This document shows, piece by piece, positions 1 to 8,271 of a stretch of 64,000 bases of DNA; position 1 is the first letter of the stretch, and every line of letters begins with the position of its first letter. Source of the stretch: Clostridia bacterium (lineage in GTDB: Bacteria; Bacillota; Clostridia; Oscillospirales; CAG-272); assembly GCA_017503285.1 (NCBI GenBank), contig JAFVTH010000018.1, positions 1-64,000 of the forward strand, given 5' to 3'. The notes under the pieces were generated by a model. That model was not told the origin of the DNA, searched no databases, and worked only from the letters and a program-made list of their open reading frames with translations. The position numbers and the translations under genes were made by a program.

Positions 1-467
1 CCTTTTGAAGGTCAGAAGCAAGCTAGGCTAGGCGTAGTCTGAGCCGAGGGGCGACAATTTGCCCGTTTTAGGCTTAGTAAGCAAGTTAGACAAGGCGCAC
101 CGGAAGCAGCAGGGGACGGCATACTTTTTGTATGTCGAGGTCTCTTGCGAACCCCCTAAAAAGCCGTGCTTTTTTGGGGAACCCCTTAGCGCGTGGAGCA
201 ACGCAGTATAACGAAGCATAATAATCCTAAAACCCTTTTGAAGGTTAGAAGCAAGCTGGGCTAGGCGTAGTCTGAGCCGAGGGGCGACAATTTGCCCATT
301 TTAGGCTTAGTAAGCAAGTTAGACAAGGCGCACCGGAAGCAACAGGGCGACGGCATACTTTTTGTATGTCGAGGTCTCTTGCGAACCCCCTAAAAAGCCA
401 CGTTTTTTTGGGGAACCCCTTAGCGCGTGGAGCAACGCAGTATAACGAAGCTTAATAATCCTAAAAC
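1..467. repeat. Two tandem copies of a ~233-bp non-coding repeat
   Basis: Two near-identical units lie head to tail, at 1-233 and 234-467. Each starts with CCTTTTGAAGGT and ends near CCTAAAA. Differences are a few substitutions and a 1-base indel. Each unit holds a CATAC-ttttt-GTATG hairpin and a second hairpin in which CCCC and GGGG flank A-rich and T-rich arms (about 152-179 in unit 1). A 63-codon minus-strand frame exists inside unit 1, but it has no clear RBS and no recognisable family, so I read the element as non-coding. The array may continue left of the window. Confidence 0.85.
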
Positions 468-595
468 CCTTTTGAAGGTTAGAAGCAAGCTAGGCTAGGC
501 GTAGTCTAAGCCGAGGGGCGACAATGTACTTTTGCGTACTTTGAGGTCATCGGCGATGATACAACGACGCATAGCGACGCTTATCACCTTCAAAA
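468..595. repeat. Shorter related repeat with inverted ends
   Basis: This third unit shares its first ~57 bases with the 233-bp units and then diverges to a shorter interior with a GTAC-ttttgc-GTAC hairpin. Its ends are inverted repeats: TTTTGAAGGTTAGAAGC at the left and, on the other strand at the right, TTTTGAAGGTGATAAGC (14 of 17 identical). The right end touches the stop codon of the DUF1846 gene. It looks like a MITE-like or structured-RNA element. No transposase is nearby. Confidence 0.7.
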
Positions 596-2080
596 TTAGC
601 CGTGGTATAGCTTCTTGGTCTGATACACAGGCTCGCAGGTGAGATTTACACCAAGCTTTCTAAAGGTGGCTGTGTCAACCGGGCTTAAGATAACAGATGA
701 GTGTAGCTCTGTTCCCTTTAACTCCTTTAATGCGTCCATTGCCTTTTTAGCTGTTTCGTCTGTGGCAGCTGTGATTGCAAGGGCGATAAGCACCTCGTCT
801 GTATGTAGCCTTGGGTTATGGTTGCCAAGGTTTTCAACCTTTAGCTTTTGAACAGGCTCTAAAACCTGATGAGAAATAATATCTATTTCCTTATCAATGC
901 CTGCAATTGCCTTTACGGCATTTATAAGTGCAGCGCTTGATGCGCCAAGCAAGGATGAGGTTTTACCGGTTACAATTCTGCCATCCTTAAGCTCGATAGC
1001 TGCAGCAGGAGCGCCTGTTTCCTCTGCTTTATCCTTTGCAGCCTGTATGCATTTTCTTGCCTTGGAGTTTAAGCCGCTTTGGTTCATAAGAAGCTTTATC
1101 TTATTAACCTCATCATCTCCCAGGTTTTCCTTTCTCTGCTGGCAGAGGGCTGAGTAGTATCTTCTAATTATTTCATTATTAGCCGCTTCTCTTATCGCCT
1201 CGTCATCGACAATGCAGTTACCAACCATATTTACGCCCATATCTGTTGGGGATTTATATGGGCACTTTCCAATAATACCCTCGTACATAGCGCGCAAAAC
1301 AGGGAAAATCTCCACGTCTCTGTTATAGTTAACAGATGTAACGCCGTACGCCTCCAAGTGGAACGGGTCAATCATATTTATATCGTTTAGGTCAGCAGTT
1401 GCAGCCTCGTACGCAACGTTTACAGGGTGGGAAAGCGGAATGTTCCAAACCGGGAAGGTTTCAAACTTGGCATAGCCTGCGCTAACCCCTCTTTTATATT
1501 CGTGATAAATTTGGGAAAGGCAGGTAGCCATCTTGCCACTACCGGGACCCGGAGCTGTTACAACAACAAGAGGTCTTTCGGTTTCGATAAAATCGTTTTT
1601 ACCGTATCCCTCGTCGCTAACTATATAGTCAACGTCATAGGGATAATTTTTAATGGCATAGTGCTTATAAACCTTAATGCCAAGCGCCTCAAGCTTATTC
1701 TTAAATGCCTCTACACCGGCAACGTCGTCATATCTTGTAAGAACAACACTACCAACGTATAAGCCAAAGCCACGGAAGGCATCAATAAGTCTTAGCACAT
1801 CAAGGTCATAGGTAATGCCAAGATCCCCTCTTACCTTATTTTTCTCGATATCGTGAGAGTTTACTGCAATAATAACCTCTGCCTGATCCTTAAGCTCAGT
1901 AAGCATTCTAATTTTGCTATCCGGCTCAAAGCCCGGTAAAACACGAGATGCATGGAAGTCGTCAAAAAGCTTGCCGCCGAATTCAAGATAAAGCTTGCCG
2001 CCAAACTGTGCAATCCTTTCCTTGATTTTTTCGGATTGAAGCTTCAAATATTTATTATTGTCAAAGCCTATTTTATACAT
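596..2080 (-). CDS. DUF1846 family protein
   Basis: This 494-residue protein matches the DUF1846 (UPF0371) family in length and in its opening, MYKIGFDNNKYLKLQS. The family is widespread in Firmicutes and has no firmly established reaction. A glycine-rich stretch VVVTAPGPGSGKMA near residues 180-195 looks like a nucleotide- or phosphate-binding loop. The ATG at 2080 is chosen because AAAGGA sits just upstream of it; a TTG six codons earlier would overlap that ribosome binding site. The gene lies 20 bases downstream of pfp on the same strand, so the two are probably co-transcribed. No convincing terminator follows; the repeat array starts at its stop codon. Confidence 0.85.
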   Translation of the reverse strand: MYKIGFDNNKYLKLQSEKIKERIAQFGGKLYLEFGGKLFDDFHASRVLPGFEPDSKIRMLTELKDQAEVIIAVNSHDIEKNKVRGDLGITYDLDVLRLIDAFRGFGLYVGSVVLTRYDDVAGVEAFKNKLEALGIKVYKHYAIKNYPYDVDYIVSDEGYGKNDFIETERPLVVVTAPGPGSGKMATCLSQIYHEYKRGVSAGYAKFETFPVWNIPLSHPVNVAYEAATADLNDINMIDPFHLEAYGVTSVNYNRDVEIFPVLRAMYEGIIGKCPYKSPTDMGVNMVGNCIVDDEAIREAANNEIIRRYYSALCQQRKENLGDDEVNKIKLLMNQSGLNSKARKCIQAAKDKAEETGAPAAAIELKDGRIVTGKTSSLLGASSAALINAVKAIAGIDKEIDIISHQVLEPVQKLKVENLGNHNPRLHTDEVLIALAITAATDETAKKAMDALKELKGTELHSSVILSPVDTATFRKLGVNLTCEPVYQTKKLYHG

Positions 2081-2100
2081 GTCTTTTTCCTTTCGCAAAA

Positions 2101-3330
2101 TTAACGCAGTTTAAGATGCACAGGCATACCATTTTCATACACCAATGCTCTTTCCCCTAAAATTAACGGGGACAAATATTTAATACATTCCTCTGTAATG
2201 CCGTTGCCCTCAGAGTTTATAAACTCCTTTGGCACAAGCCTAACCTTATTTGCAACCTGTGAGGCAGGCACGCAGGTAATACTAACACCATATTCCCCCT
2301 CATTTCTCTGAAACGCAACCATAACTCCGCTTTTTCCCAAGACGGCTTGGTTTATAGCCTCAGCACCGATCATAACGCTTTCGTCAATATCGGTTTTAGA
2401 ATGTGAGTGGGCAGAGCATCTTTGTGGCAGATTAAGCTCTACGGAACGCACCTTACAGCCGATTTTTGCCTTTACTAAATGCTCAAGATTTTTTGCTGTG
2501 CCGGCAAGATACTTATGTCCGAATGCGTCAACAGCGCCACTTTGTGAGCCTTCGCCAACATATCTGCCATTTTCGTATCTAACGCCCTCACTAACAGCGA
2601 CAACCACGTTTGGTTGCTTTTCAAGCTTTGCCTTAACATCCTCAATAAACCTGTCATCATCAAAAAAGATTTCAGGCAGATAAATAAGGTCAGCACCAAA
2701 GCCTGTATAATATTCCGGCAAGCCACTTGCGGCAGTAAGCCAACCGGCATCCCTGCCCATCATCTCTACAATAGTAACAGCCTTAAGCTTATAAACAGCA
2801 CAGTCACAGGCAATTTCCTTGATTGTAGTTGCGATAAACTTTGCAGCAGAGCCAAAGCCGGGGGTGTGGTCCGTCAAAACAAGATCGTTATCAATAGTTT
2901 TAGGAACACCCACAATGCGAATTTTGTATTCATTATCCCTAAAATACTCGTCAAGCTTTTTGACTGTATCCATAGAATCATTACCGCCGATATAGAAGAA
3001 ATAACGAATGTCGTACTTCTTGAAAATTTCGGAAATCCTGTTATAAATCTCCGAATCATCCACACATGGTGGCAGCTTTTTTCTGCAGGAGCCAAGTGCG
3101 CTTGCAGGGGTAGTTTCTAAAATTGAAAGGCTTTTTTCATCTCCAAAAAGGTAAGTAAGGTCCAAAATCTCCTCATTAAGAAAGCCCTCGATGCCGTTTT
3201 GCATACCATAAAGCTTTTTAATTGCACCGGAGTGATGTGCGCCCTTTATGACACCGCTAAGGGTTGCATTTATAGCAGAGGTCGGCCCACCGGACTGACC
3301 AACAATTGCATTTCCAACTAAAAGTGCCAT
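2101..3330 (-). CDS. pfp: PPi-dependent 6-phosphofructokinase
   Basis: This 409-residue cytosolic enzyme phosphorylates fructose-6-phosphate with pyrophosphate and can run reversibly in glycolysis. The N-terminus VGQSGGPTSAINA, the motif GGNDSMDT (in place of the GGDG of ATP enzymes), PKTIDNDL and MGRDAGWL match the PPi-type PFK known from Clostridium thermocellum. An AAGGAG ribosome binding site precedes the ATG. It has its own promoter (3430-3458) and a leader of about 95 bases, and leads the DUF1846 gene. A second, ATP-type PFK is encoded at 24428. The PPi assignment rests on motif type, not on assay. Confidence 0.92.
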   Translation of the reverse strand: MALLVGNAIVGQSGGPTSAINATLSGVIKGAHHSGAIKKLYGMQNGIEGFLNEEILDLTYLFGDEKSLSILETTPASALGSCRKKLPPCVDDSEIYNRISEIFKKYDIRYFFYIGGNDSMDTVKKLDEYFRDNEYKIRIVGVPKTIDNDLVLTDHTPGFGSAAKFIATTIKEIACDCAVYKLKAVTIVEMMGRDAGWLTAASGLPEYYTGFGADLIYLPEIFFDDDRFIEDVKAKLEKQPNVVVAVSEGVRYENGRYVGEGSQSGAVDAFGHKYLAGTAKNLEHLVKAKIGCKVRSVELNLPQRCSAHSHSKTDIDESVMIGAEAINQAVLGKSGVMVAFQRNEGEYGVSITCVPASQVANKVRLVPKEFINSEGNGITEECIKYLSPLILGERALVYENGMPVHLKLR

Positions 3331-3429
3331 GCCACATCTCCTTACTTAAATAACAAAAAGCCACGCATTTTCTAACCAAGGTTTAGATAACGCCAGCTTT
3401 TTCTAAAATTCCTTTTCAAACCAAGAAAT

Positions 3430-3458
3430 AGTATACCACAATAATATAAAAAAGTCAA
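3430..3458 (-). promoter_or_regulatory. Sigma-A promoter of pfp
   Basis: Read on the minus strand: TTGACT, 17-bp spacer, TATACT, with a TGG extended -10. It lies about 100 bases upstream of the pfp start. Confidence 0.75.
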
Positions 3459-3611
3459 ATATTATAAGGTCATTTTTTGTCTTTTTTTAGATTTCGTCGT
3501 TTTTCTTATTTTTACTTGCTGTTTTTAGAGGAGTTTTTTAAGTTTTTTGTGTAATTGTCACAAAAAAATCATTATTTTTTCACATTTTCTATTTATTTTT
3601 ACTTAAAAGTA

Positions 3612-3620
3612 TGCTATAAT
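3612..3620 (+). promoter_or_regulatory. Extended -10 promoter of hpf
   Basis: TGCTATAAT is a perfect extended -10 element, about 52 bases before the hpf ATG. No good -35 hexamer is present, as is common for extended -10 promoters. The rest of 3331-3671 holds the pfp leader and AT-rich sequence without a gene. Confidence 0.65.
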
Positions 3621-3671
3621 AGAGTTACAAAGGAAAACCCTTTGAATCAAAACGCAAAAGAGGTGCACACT

Positions 3672-4196
3672 ATGAAAATGAATTTTACAGCACGACAAAT
3701 GAGAGTTTACGACTCTGTAAAGGAAACTGCAGAGAAAAAGCTTTCCAAATTTGACAAGTTTTTCGAAGATGGCTGTGAAATGGACGTTACCTTCTCAATG
3801 CCGAACGGCAAGGAAAAGGTGGAAGTGACCATTCGTTCTCAAGGCTTTGTTTATCGTGCAGAGGAAGCTGCCGACACCTTTGCAAACGCTATTGACTGCG
3901 CTATTGAAGCACTTGAAAGACAAATCAGAAAAAACAAAACTCGCCTTCAAAAGAAAATCAAGGCTGAGGGCTTCAAAATTATTGATGAGGACCTACCTGA
4001 AATTGAAGAGGATGAGTATGTACAAAATATTAAGACAAAAACCTTTTCCTTCAAGCCTATGGGTGTTGAGGAGGCTATTTTGCAGATGAATATGCTTGGA
4101 CACGACTTCTTTGTATTCAAGGACGCTGAAACCCTTGAGACCTGCGTTGTGTATAAGCGCAAAGCCGGTGGCTACGGCTTAATTCTTCCGGAATAA
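3672..4196 (+). CDS. hpf: Ribosome hibernation promoting factor, long form
   Basis: A 174-residue protein with the two-domain layout of long HPF. The N-terminal S30AE/YfiA domain (MKMNFTARQMRVYDSVKE onward, about residues 1-100) binds the 30S decoding centre. The C-terminal domain (about 118-174, FKPMGVEEAILQMNMLGHDF) dimerises ribosomes into 100S particles. The frame stays open upstream, but the ATG at 3672 is preceded by AGAGGTG and begins the conserved domain. The gene stands alone with its own promoter and a strong terminator. Confidence 0.95.
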   Translation: MKMNFTARQMRVYDSVKETAEKKLSKFDKFFEDGCEMDVTFSMPNGKEKVEVTIRSQGFVYRAEEAADTFANAIDCAIEALERQIRKNKTRLQKKIKAEGFKIIDEDLPEIEEDEYVQNIKTKTFSFKPMGVEEAILQMNMLGHDFFVFKDAETLETCVVYKRKAGGYGLILPE

Positions 4197-4203
4197 AACA
4201 ATA

Positions 4204-4231
4204 AAAAATGCGACCCTGTGTCGCATTTTTT
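4204..4231 (+). terminator. Rho-independent terminator of hpf
   Basis: Stem AAAAATGCGAC/GTCGCATTTTT with a 5-base loop and a T-run, 8 bases after the hpf stop. Confidence 0.9.
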
Positions 4232-4245
4232 ACGCTATTAATAGA

Positions 4246-4270
4246 AAAAGACCTCTTTTTGAGGTCTTTT
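4246..4270 (-). terminator. Terminator of the E2-like gene
   Basis: Stem AAAAGACCTC/GAGGTCTTTT with a 5-base loop. It overlaps the stop codon of the minus-strand gene and is followed on that strand by T-rich sequence. Confidence 0.8.
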
Positions 4271-5210
4271 ATTTTATGTCTTCAATAATTGTTTCCGGTG
4301 GCACATCAAGCTTTTCGGGATGCTTAAAAAGTGTATGCAAATACTTAAGCGCAGAGGCGTAATAGAAGCCATCGCAAATACGCTCATCAAGATTATATGT
4401 AACCTCAACATAGTTGTGTCTGTATACTGTACCATCCGGCTTAATCTTATATTCTCTTTCCTTTATACCAAAGGAGCAGAAAACCGGAAGTGTGCCAAAA
4501 TCGTAAAGATGGTGCACAATAGGGGGAACACCCAGTGAGCCCATTGATGTAATAAAGAAGGACGCGTGGAACGGGCTTAGACTTGTAAGCTTTTTAGGTA
4601 GAAGCCCGCAGTAGTCAAGAAAGCGAAGGAAGCGAATTGTCCAGCGCAGGAAAATGCCGGGGATAAAATTCAACACCTTGGCAAGCTTGTCAAAGCTGCT
4701 GTCCGGCTCGTTTCTATACTCATTGATCTTGTCGTTTACCACATGATAAACGTCATCAATCGTTGCATTTGGCTCAAAAAGGAACTTAAGCACAGTATCA
4801 GGTGAGTCAAGCGCCATTTCCTTTTTAATAACCAAGGAAATTTCTATAAGATTTCTTGTGTAAATCTTTTGACCGCGAATAAAACGGTTTATTGCGGGAT
4901 ATTGTGAAACGGTTCTTATATAACCGGCAATAATAAGGTGCATAAGGCTAATGCCCTTAAAGCCCTCTTCTTGCTTTTTCTTAAGATATTTGTCAACAAT
5001 ATCCATATCGATTTCATTATAAGCAAAGTTTTGAGAGCCAACACGATTTTCCATAATATATGGAACAATCCTTGAATACGGGGTTAGGGACTTAACCCTT
5101 CTCCACTTATTCTTTATCTTCTTTGGCTTTTCTTCCTTTACCTGGTTTTCGGGGGCTGCTATCGGGGAGTTGTCAATTGTCTTTTCGCAAGACTCAATTT
5201 GTGTGTCCAT
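4269..5210 (-). CDS. E2-like (2-oxoacid dehydrogenase) acyltransferase-fold protein
   Basis: This 313-residue protein has an acidic and basic N-terminal tail (about 1-40) followed by a chloramphenicol-acetyltransferase/E2 catalytic fold. There is no lipoyl domain and no E3-binding domain. The C-terminal hallmark appears as NLDERICDGF (about residues 275-285), where canonical E2 enzymes have DHRxxDG: the catalytic His is Glu here. SFFITSMGSLG matches the E2 core. With that His missing, it may be a divergent acyltransferase or a non-catalytic relative. No pyruvate dehydrogenase genes are near. It is monocistronic, with its own promoter and terminator. Confidence 0.7.
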   Translation of the reverse strand: MDTQIESCEKTIDNSPIAAPENQVKEEKPKKIKNKWRRVKSLTPYSRIVPYIMENRVGSQNFAYNEIDMDIVDKYLKKKQEEGFKGISLMHLIIAGYIRTVSQYPAINRFIRGQKIYTRNLIEISLVIKKEMALDSPDTVLKFLFEPNATIDDVYHVVNDKINEYRNEPDSSFDKLAKVLNFIPGIFLRWTIRFLRFLDYCGLLPKKLTSLSPFHASFFITSMGSLGVPPIVHHLYDFGTLPVFCSFGIKEREYKIKPDGTVYRHNYVEVTYNLDERICDGFYYASALKYLHTLFKHPEKLDVPPETIIEDIK

Positions 5211-5254
5211 AATAACCTCTCTGGTAGTGTTACCTCTAAAAAAATTTACATCTT

Positions 5255-5283
5255 ATTCTATCATATTTTTGTCCATTTGTCCA
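5255..5283 (-). promoter_or_regulatory. Promoter of the E2-like gene
   Basis: Minus strand: TGGACA, 17-bp spacer, TAGAAT with a TGA extended -10. Confidence 0.6.
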
Positions 5284-5296
5284 CAATTATTTTTTA

Positions 5297-5325
5297 TTGA
5301 ATTCCCATATGATTTATGCTAAAAT
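5297..5325 (+). promoter_or_regulatory. Promoter of the deoC-deoD-deoB-cdd-pdp operon
   Basis: TTGAAT, 17-bp spacer, TAAAAT with a TGC extended -10; the AGGAGGGG ribosome binding site of deoC follows. Confidence 0.7.
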
Positions 5326-5353
5326 TATATTAGAGCTTAAAGGAGGGGTTTTT

Positions 5354-6034
5354 ATGGAGCTTTTTGAAATTTTATCAAGGGTGGACCACACCTATTTGAA
5401 GCAGGACTCAACCTGGGAGGACATAATGCGCACGGCTGATGAGGGCGTTTTGTTTTCCTGCGCTTCTATTTGTATTCCGCCTGCATATGTTGCTAAGGCA
5501 AAGGATTATGTTGGAGAAAAAATCAAGGTTTGTACTGTAACAGGCTTCCCTAACGGCTATTCCACGGCTAAGGTAAAGTGCTTTGAAACAGAGGAAGCCA
5601 TAAAGCACGGCGCTGACGAAATTGATACTGTTATAAATATCGGCGACCTAAAAAGCAAAAACTACACAAAAATAGTAAGTGACCTAAAAAGCATCAAGGA
5701 AGCTTGTCAAGGGCGCGTTTTGAAGGTTATTATCGAAACCTGTCTTTTAACAAAAGAGGAAAAAATAAAAATGTGCCATATTGTTACCGAGGCCGGTGCT
5801 GACTTTATTAAAACCTCCACAGGCTTTTCAACCAGTGGAGCAACCCGTGATGATATAATTCTTTTCAAGGAAAACGTGGGCAAAAATGTAAAAATCAAGG
5901 CTGCCGGTGGCATAAAAACCCTTGATGACGCAAGAGATTTTATTGAGCTTGGAGCTGACAGGCTTGGCACAAGCAGAATAATACAAATAATTAAGAAGGA
6001 TGGCTTGAAAAATGAAGACAACTCCTCATATTAA
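5354..6034 (+). CDS. deoC: Deoxyribose-phosphate aldolase
   Basis: A 226-residue class I aldolase that splits 2-deoxyribose-5-phosphate into glyceraldehyde-3-phosphate and acetaldehyde. The Schiff-base lysine lies in ADFIKTSTGF, and VKIKAAGGIKT is the second conserved lysine region. The ATG at 5354 is chosen because AGGAGGGG lies just before it, although the frame is open upstream. It is first in a five-gene nucleoside-degradation operon and overlaps deoD by 23 bases, which implies translational coupling. Confidence 0.95.
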   Translation: MELFEILSRVDHTYLKQDSTWEDIMRTADEGVLFSCASICIPPAYVAKAKDYVGEKIKVCTVTGFPNGYSTAKVKCFETEEAIKHGADEIDTVINIGDLKSKNYTKIVSDLKSIKEACQGRVLKVIIETCLLTKEEKIKMCHIVTEAGADFIKTSTGFSTSGATRDDIILFKENVGKNVKIKAAGGIKTLDDARDFIELGADRLGTSRIIQIIKKDGLKNEDNSSY

Positions 6035-6716
6035 TCCGCAGGGTGAGTTTGCAAAAACCGTGCTTATGCCCGGCGACCCACTCCGTGCGAAATTTATTGC
6101 AGAAAACTTTTTAGAAAATCCTGTGCTTGTTAATAATGTACGTGGTGTACAGGGATATACAGGCACATACAAGGGCGTGCCTGTTAGTGTTATGGCAAGC
6201 GGAATGGGCATACCATCAATCGGTATTTACTCCTACGAGCTATATTCCTTTTACGGTGTTGAAAATATAATTCGTGTTGGGTCCTGCGGCTCAATGCAGG
6301 AAAATGTTAAGGTAAGGGATATTGTGCTTGGTATGGGCGCTTTTACTAACTCTAACTTTGCATCCCAGTATAAAATCAATGGCACGATAGCTCCTATTGC
6401 CAGCTACAAGCTTCTTTCAAAAAGCGTTGAAAAGGCAGAGGTGCTTAATCTTAATTATCATGTTGGCGCTTTGCTTTCCAGCGACACATTTTATAGTGAT
6501 TCCAGCTCCTTGGATTTTGCCAAGCTTGGTGCTTTGGCTGTAGAAATGGAGGCAGCGGGTCTTTATCTAACCGCCCAAAGGCTTAATAAAAACGCCCTTG
6601 CTATTTGCACAGTTTCCGACCACTTGATTACAGGCGAGGAAACAACAGCCGAGGAAAGGCAAAAAACCTTTACAGATATGATAACCCTTGCCTTAGAGGT
6701 GGCTATTTCTCTATGA
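6012..6716 (+). CDS. deoD: Purine nucleoside phosphorylase, DeoD type
   Basis: A 234-residue hexameric-type PNP. It phosphorolyses (deoxy)inosine, guanosine and adenosine to base plus (deoxy)ribose-1-phosphate. Conserved features are the opening MPGDPLRAKFIAE, VGSCGSMQ, and the base/ribose site AVEMEAAGLY followed by VSDHL. The start lies inside the end of deoC, with an AAGGA site 10 bases upstream. Its product feeds DeoB, encoded next, which overlaps it by 4 bases (ATGA). Confidence 0.95.
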   Translation: MKTTPHINPQGEFAKTVLMPGDPLRAKFIAENFLENPVLVNNVRGVQGYTGTYKGVPVSVMASGMGIPSIGIYSYELYSFYGVENIIRVGSCGSMQENVKVRDIVLGMGAFTNSNFASQYKINGTIAPIASYKLLSKSVEKAEVLNLNYHVGALLSSDTFYSDSSSLDFAKLGALAVEMEAAGLYLTAQRLNKNALAICTVSDHLITGEETTAEERQKTFTDMITLALEVAISL

Positions 6717-7843
6717 AACGAGTATTTTTGATTGTTTTAGATAGCTTTGGCATAGGACCATTACCTGACTGCAAGGAGTTTGGAGATTTGTGTCCAAATA
6801 CATTAAAAAGCGTATCAGGCTCATCAGAGCTATTTATCCCTAATATGATTTCTCTTGGGCTTGGCAACATTGACGGTGTTGATTCTATTGAAAAAACAGA
6901 CACTCCTCTCGGTGTTTTTGGAAGATGTGCTGAAAAATCCAAGGGCAAGGACACAACCGTTGGGCATTGGGAAATTGCCGGTGTTGTTTCAAGCAAGTCC
7001 TTTCCTACCTACGAAAACGGCTTTCCCGAGGAGGTCATTAAAGAATTTGAAAAAGCAACCGGCAAAAAAGTTATATGTAACAAGCCCTATTCCGGCACAC
7101 AGGTAATTTACGACTACGGCAGGGAGCATTTGGAAACCGGCGCTCTTATTGTCTACACCTCTGCTGATAGTGTTTTTCAAATTGCTGCCCACGAGGAAAT
7201 TGTGCCTGTTGAAAGGCTATATGAATACTGTAAAATTGCAAGAAAAATTCTTGTTGGTGAGCATGGTGTTGGCAGAGTTATTGCAAGACCGTTTATTGGA
7301 GAGTTTCCTAACTTTGTAAGAACTGCAAGCAGGCGTGACTTTTCTCTTGAGCCAACAGGTAAAACCTTGCTTGATGCTTTATTCGAAAACGGATATAAGG
7401 TTATTTCCGTTGGAAAAATTGCTGATATTTTTGCAGGCAGGGGTATTAGCGAGGGGGTAAAAACCCATTCAAATAAAGAAGGTATTTTAAAAACGCTTGA
7501 ATATATGGATAAGGACTTTTGCGGTCTTTGCTTTACCAATCTTGTTGATTTCGATATGCTTTTTGGACACAGAAACAATATAAACGGCTATGCTGCTGCT
7601 CTTTCCGAGTTTGATAGCTATTTGCCAAATATAATGAAAAAGCTACAAGATGAGGATTTGCTGATTATTACCGCTGACCACGGCTGCGATCCCGGAGATA
7701 TCAGCACAGACCACACAAGAGAGTATGTGCCGCTTATGATTTACAAAAAAGGCATTACGCCGAAAAATCTTGGCACGCTTGATTCCTTTGCGGAGGTTTC
7801 AAGCATTGTAAGCGATTATTTTGGACTTAACTTTAAGGTATGA
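6713..7843 (+). CDS. deoB: Phosphopentomutase
   Basis: A 376-residue alkaline-phosphatase-superfamily enzyme that converts (deoxy)ribose-1-phosphate to the 5-phosphate. The N-terminus MKRVFLIVLDSFGIG carries the first metal ligand, the phospho-acceptor Thr is expected in GKDTTVGHWE, and ADHGCDPGD is the di-manganese site. The ATG at 6713 overlaps the deoD stop as ATGA. The longer frame that begins upstream inside deoD does not fit the family. In the operon it links the two phosphorylases to deoC. Confidence 0.95.
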   Translation: MKRVFLIVLDSFGIGPLPDCKEFGDLCPNTLKSVSGSSELFIPNMISLGLGNIDGVDSIEKTDTPLGVFGRCAEKSKGKDTTVGHWEIAGVVSSKSFPTYENGFPEEVIKEFEKATGKKVICNKPYSGTQVIYDYGREHLETGALIVYTSADSVFQIAAHEEIVPVERLYEYCKIARKILVGEHGVGRVIARPFIGEFPNFVRTASRRDFSLEPTGKTLLDALFENGYKVISVGKIADIFAGRGISEGVKTHSNKEGILKTLEYMDKDFCGLCFTNLVDFDMLFGHRNNINGYAAALSEFDSYLPNIMKKLQDEDLLIITADHGCDPGDISTDHTREYVPLMIYKKGITPKNLGTLDSFAEVSSIVSDYFGLNFKV

Positions 7844-7845
7844 TT

Positions 7846-8247
7846 ATGAAAAAATACGAAAAGCTAATTAGTCTTGCACTTATGGCAAGAGAAAATGCCT
7901 ACGCGCCCTATTCAAATTTTAAGGTTGGGGCTTGCTTGATTACAGAGGGTGGGCAGGCTTACCTTGGGTGTAATATTGAAAACAGCTCCTACTCTCACAC
8001 CATATGCGCAGAAAGAAACGCTATTTTCAAGGCTGTAAGCGAGGGGCATAAAAAATTCAGCGCTATTGCAATTGTTGGTGGCAAGGGCGACTGCTTGGAG
8101 ATAACCTATCCCTGCGGTGCTTGCAGGCAGGTGCTTAGCGAGTTTGTAGACGATGATTTCATTGTCGTTCTTTACGATGGAGAAAATACAGAGGAGCTTA
8201 CCTTTGCCTCTCTTTTTCCCAATGGTTTTAAGTTAAAAAAGGACTAA
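7846..8247 (+). CDS. cdd: Cytidine deaminase
   Basis: A 133-residue homotetrameric-type cytidine/deoxycytidine deaminase. The zinc site is complete: CAERNA (Cys and catalytic Glu) and PCGACRQ (two Cys). The start is either 7846 (ATGAAAAAA, better spaced from TAAGG) or 7840 (ATGATT, overlapping the deoB stop). It supplies uridine to the pyrimidine phosphorylase encoded next. Confidence 0.94.
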   Translation: MKKYEKLISLALMARENAYAPYSNFKVGACLITEGGQAYLGCNIENSSYSHTICAERNAIFKAVSEGHKKFSAIAIVGGKGDCLEITYPCGACRQVLSEFVDDDFIVVLYDGENTEELTFASLFPNGFKLKKD

Positions 8248-8271
8248 AAACATACACGGGGTCCGATTTTT

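Noticed and set aside
28-219. 63-codon frame on the minus strand inside the first repeat unit
   Set aside because: No clear ribosome binding site, no family match, and the frame runs through repeat hairpins. The second copy does not preserve it to the same length, so it is probably chance coding in a repeat.
1-595. CRISPR-like array
   Set aside because: Units are about 233 bp and nearly identical throughout; there are no short repeats with unique spacers and no cas genes.
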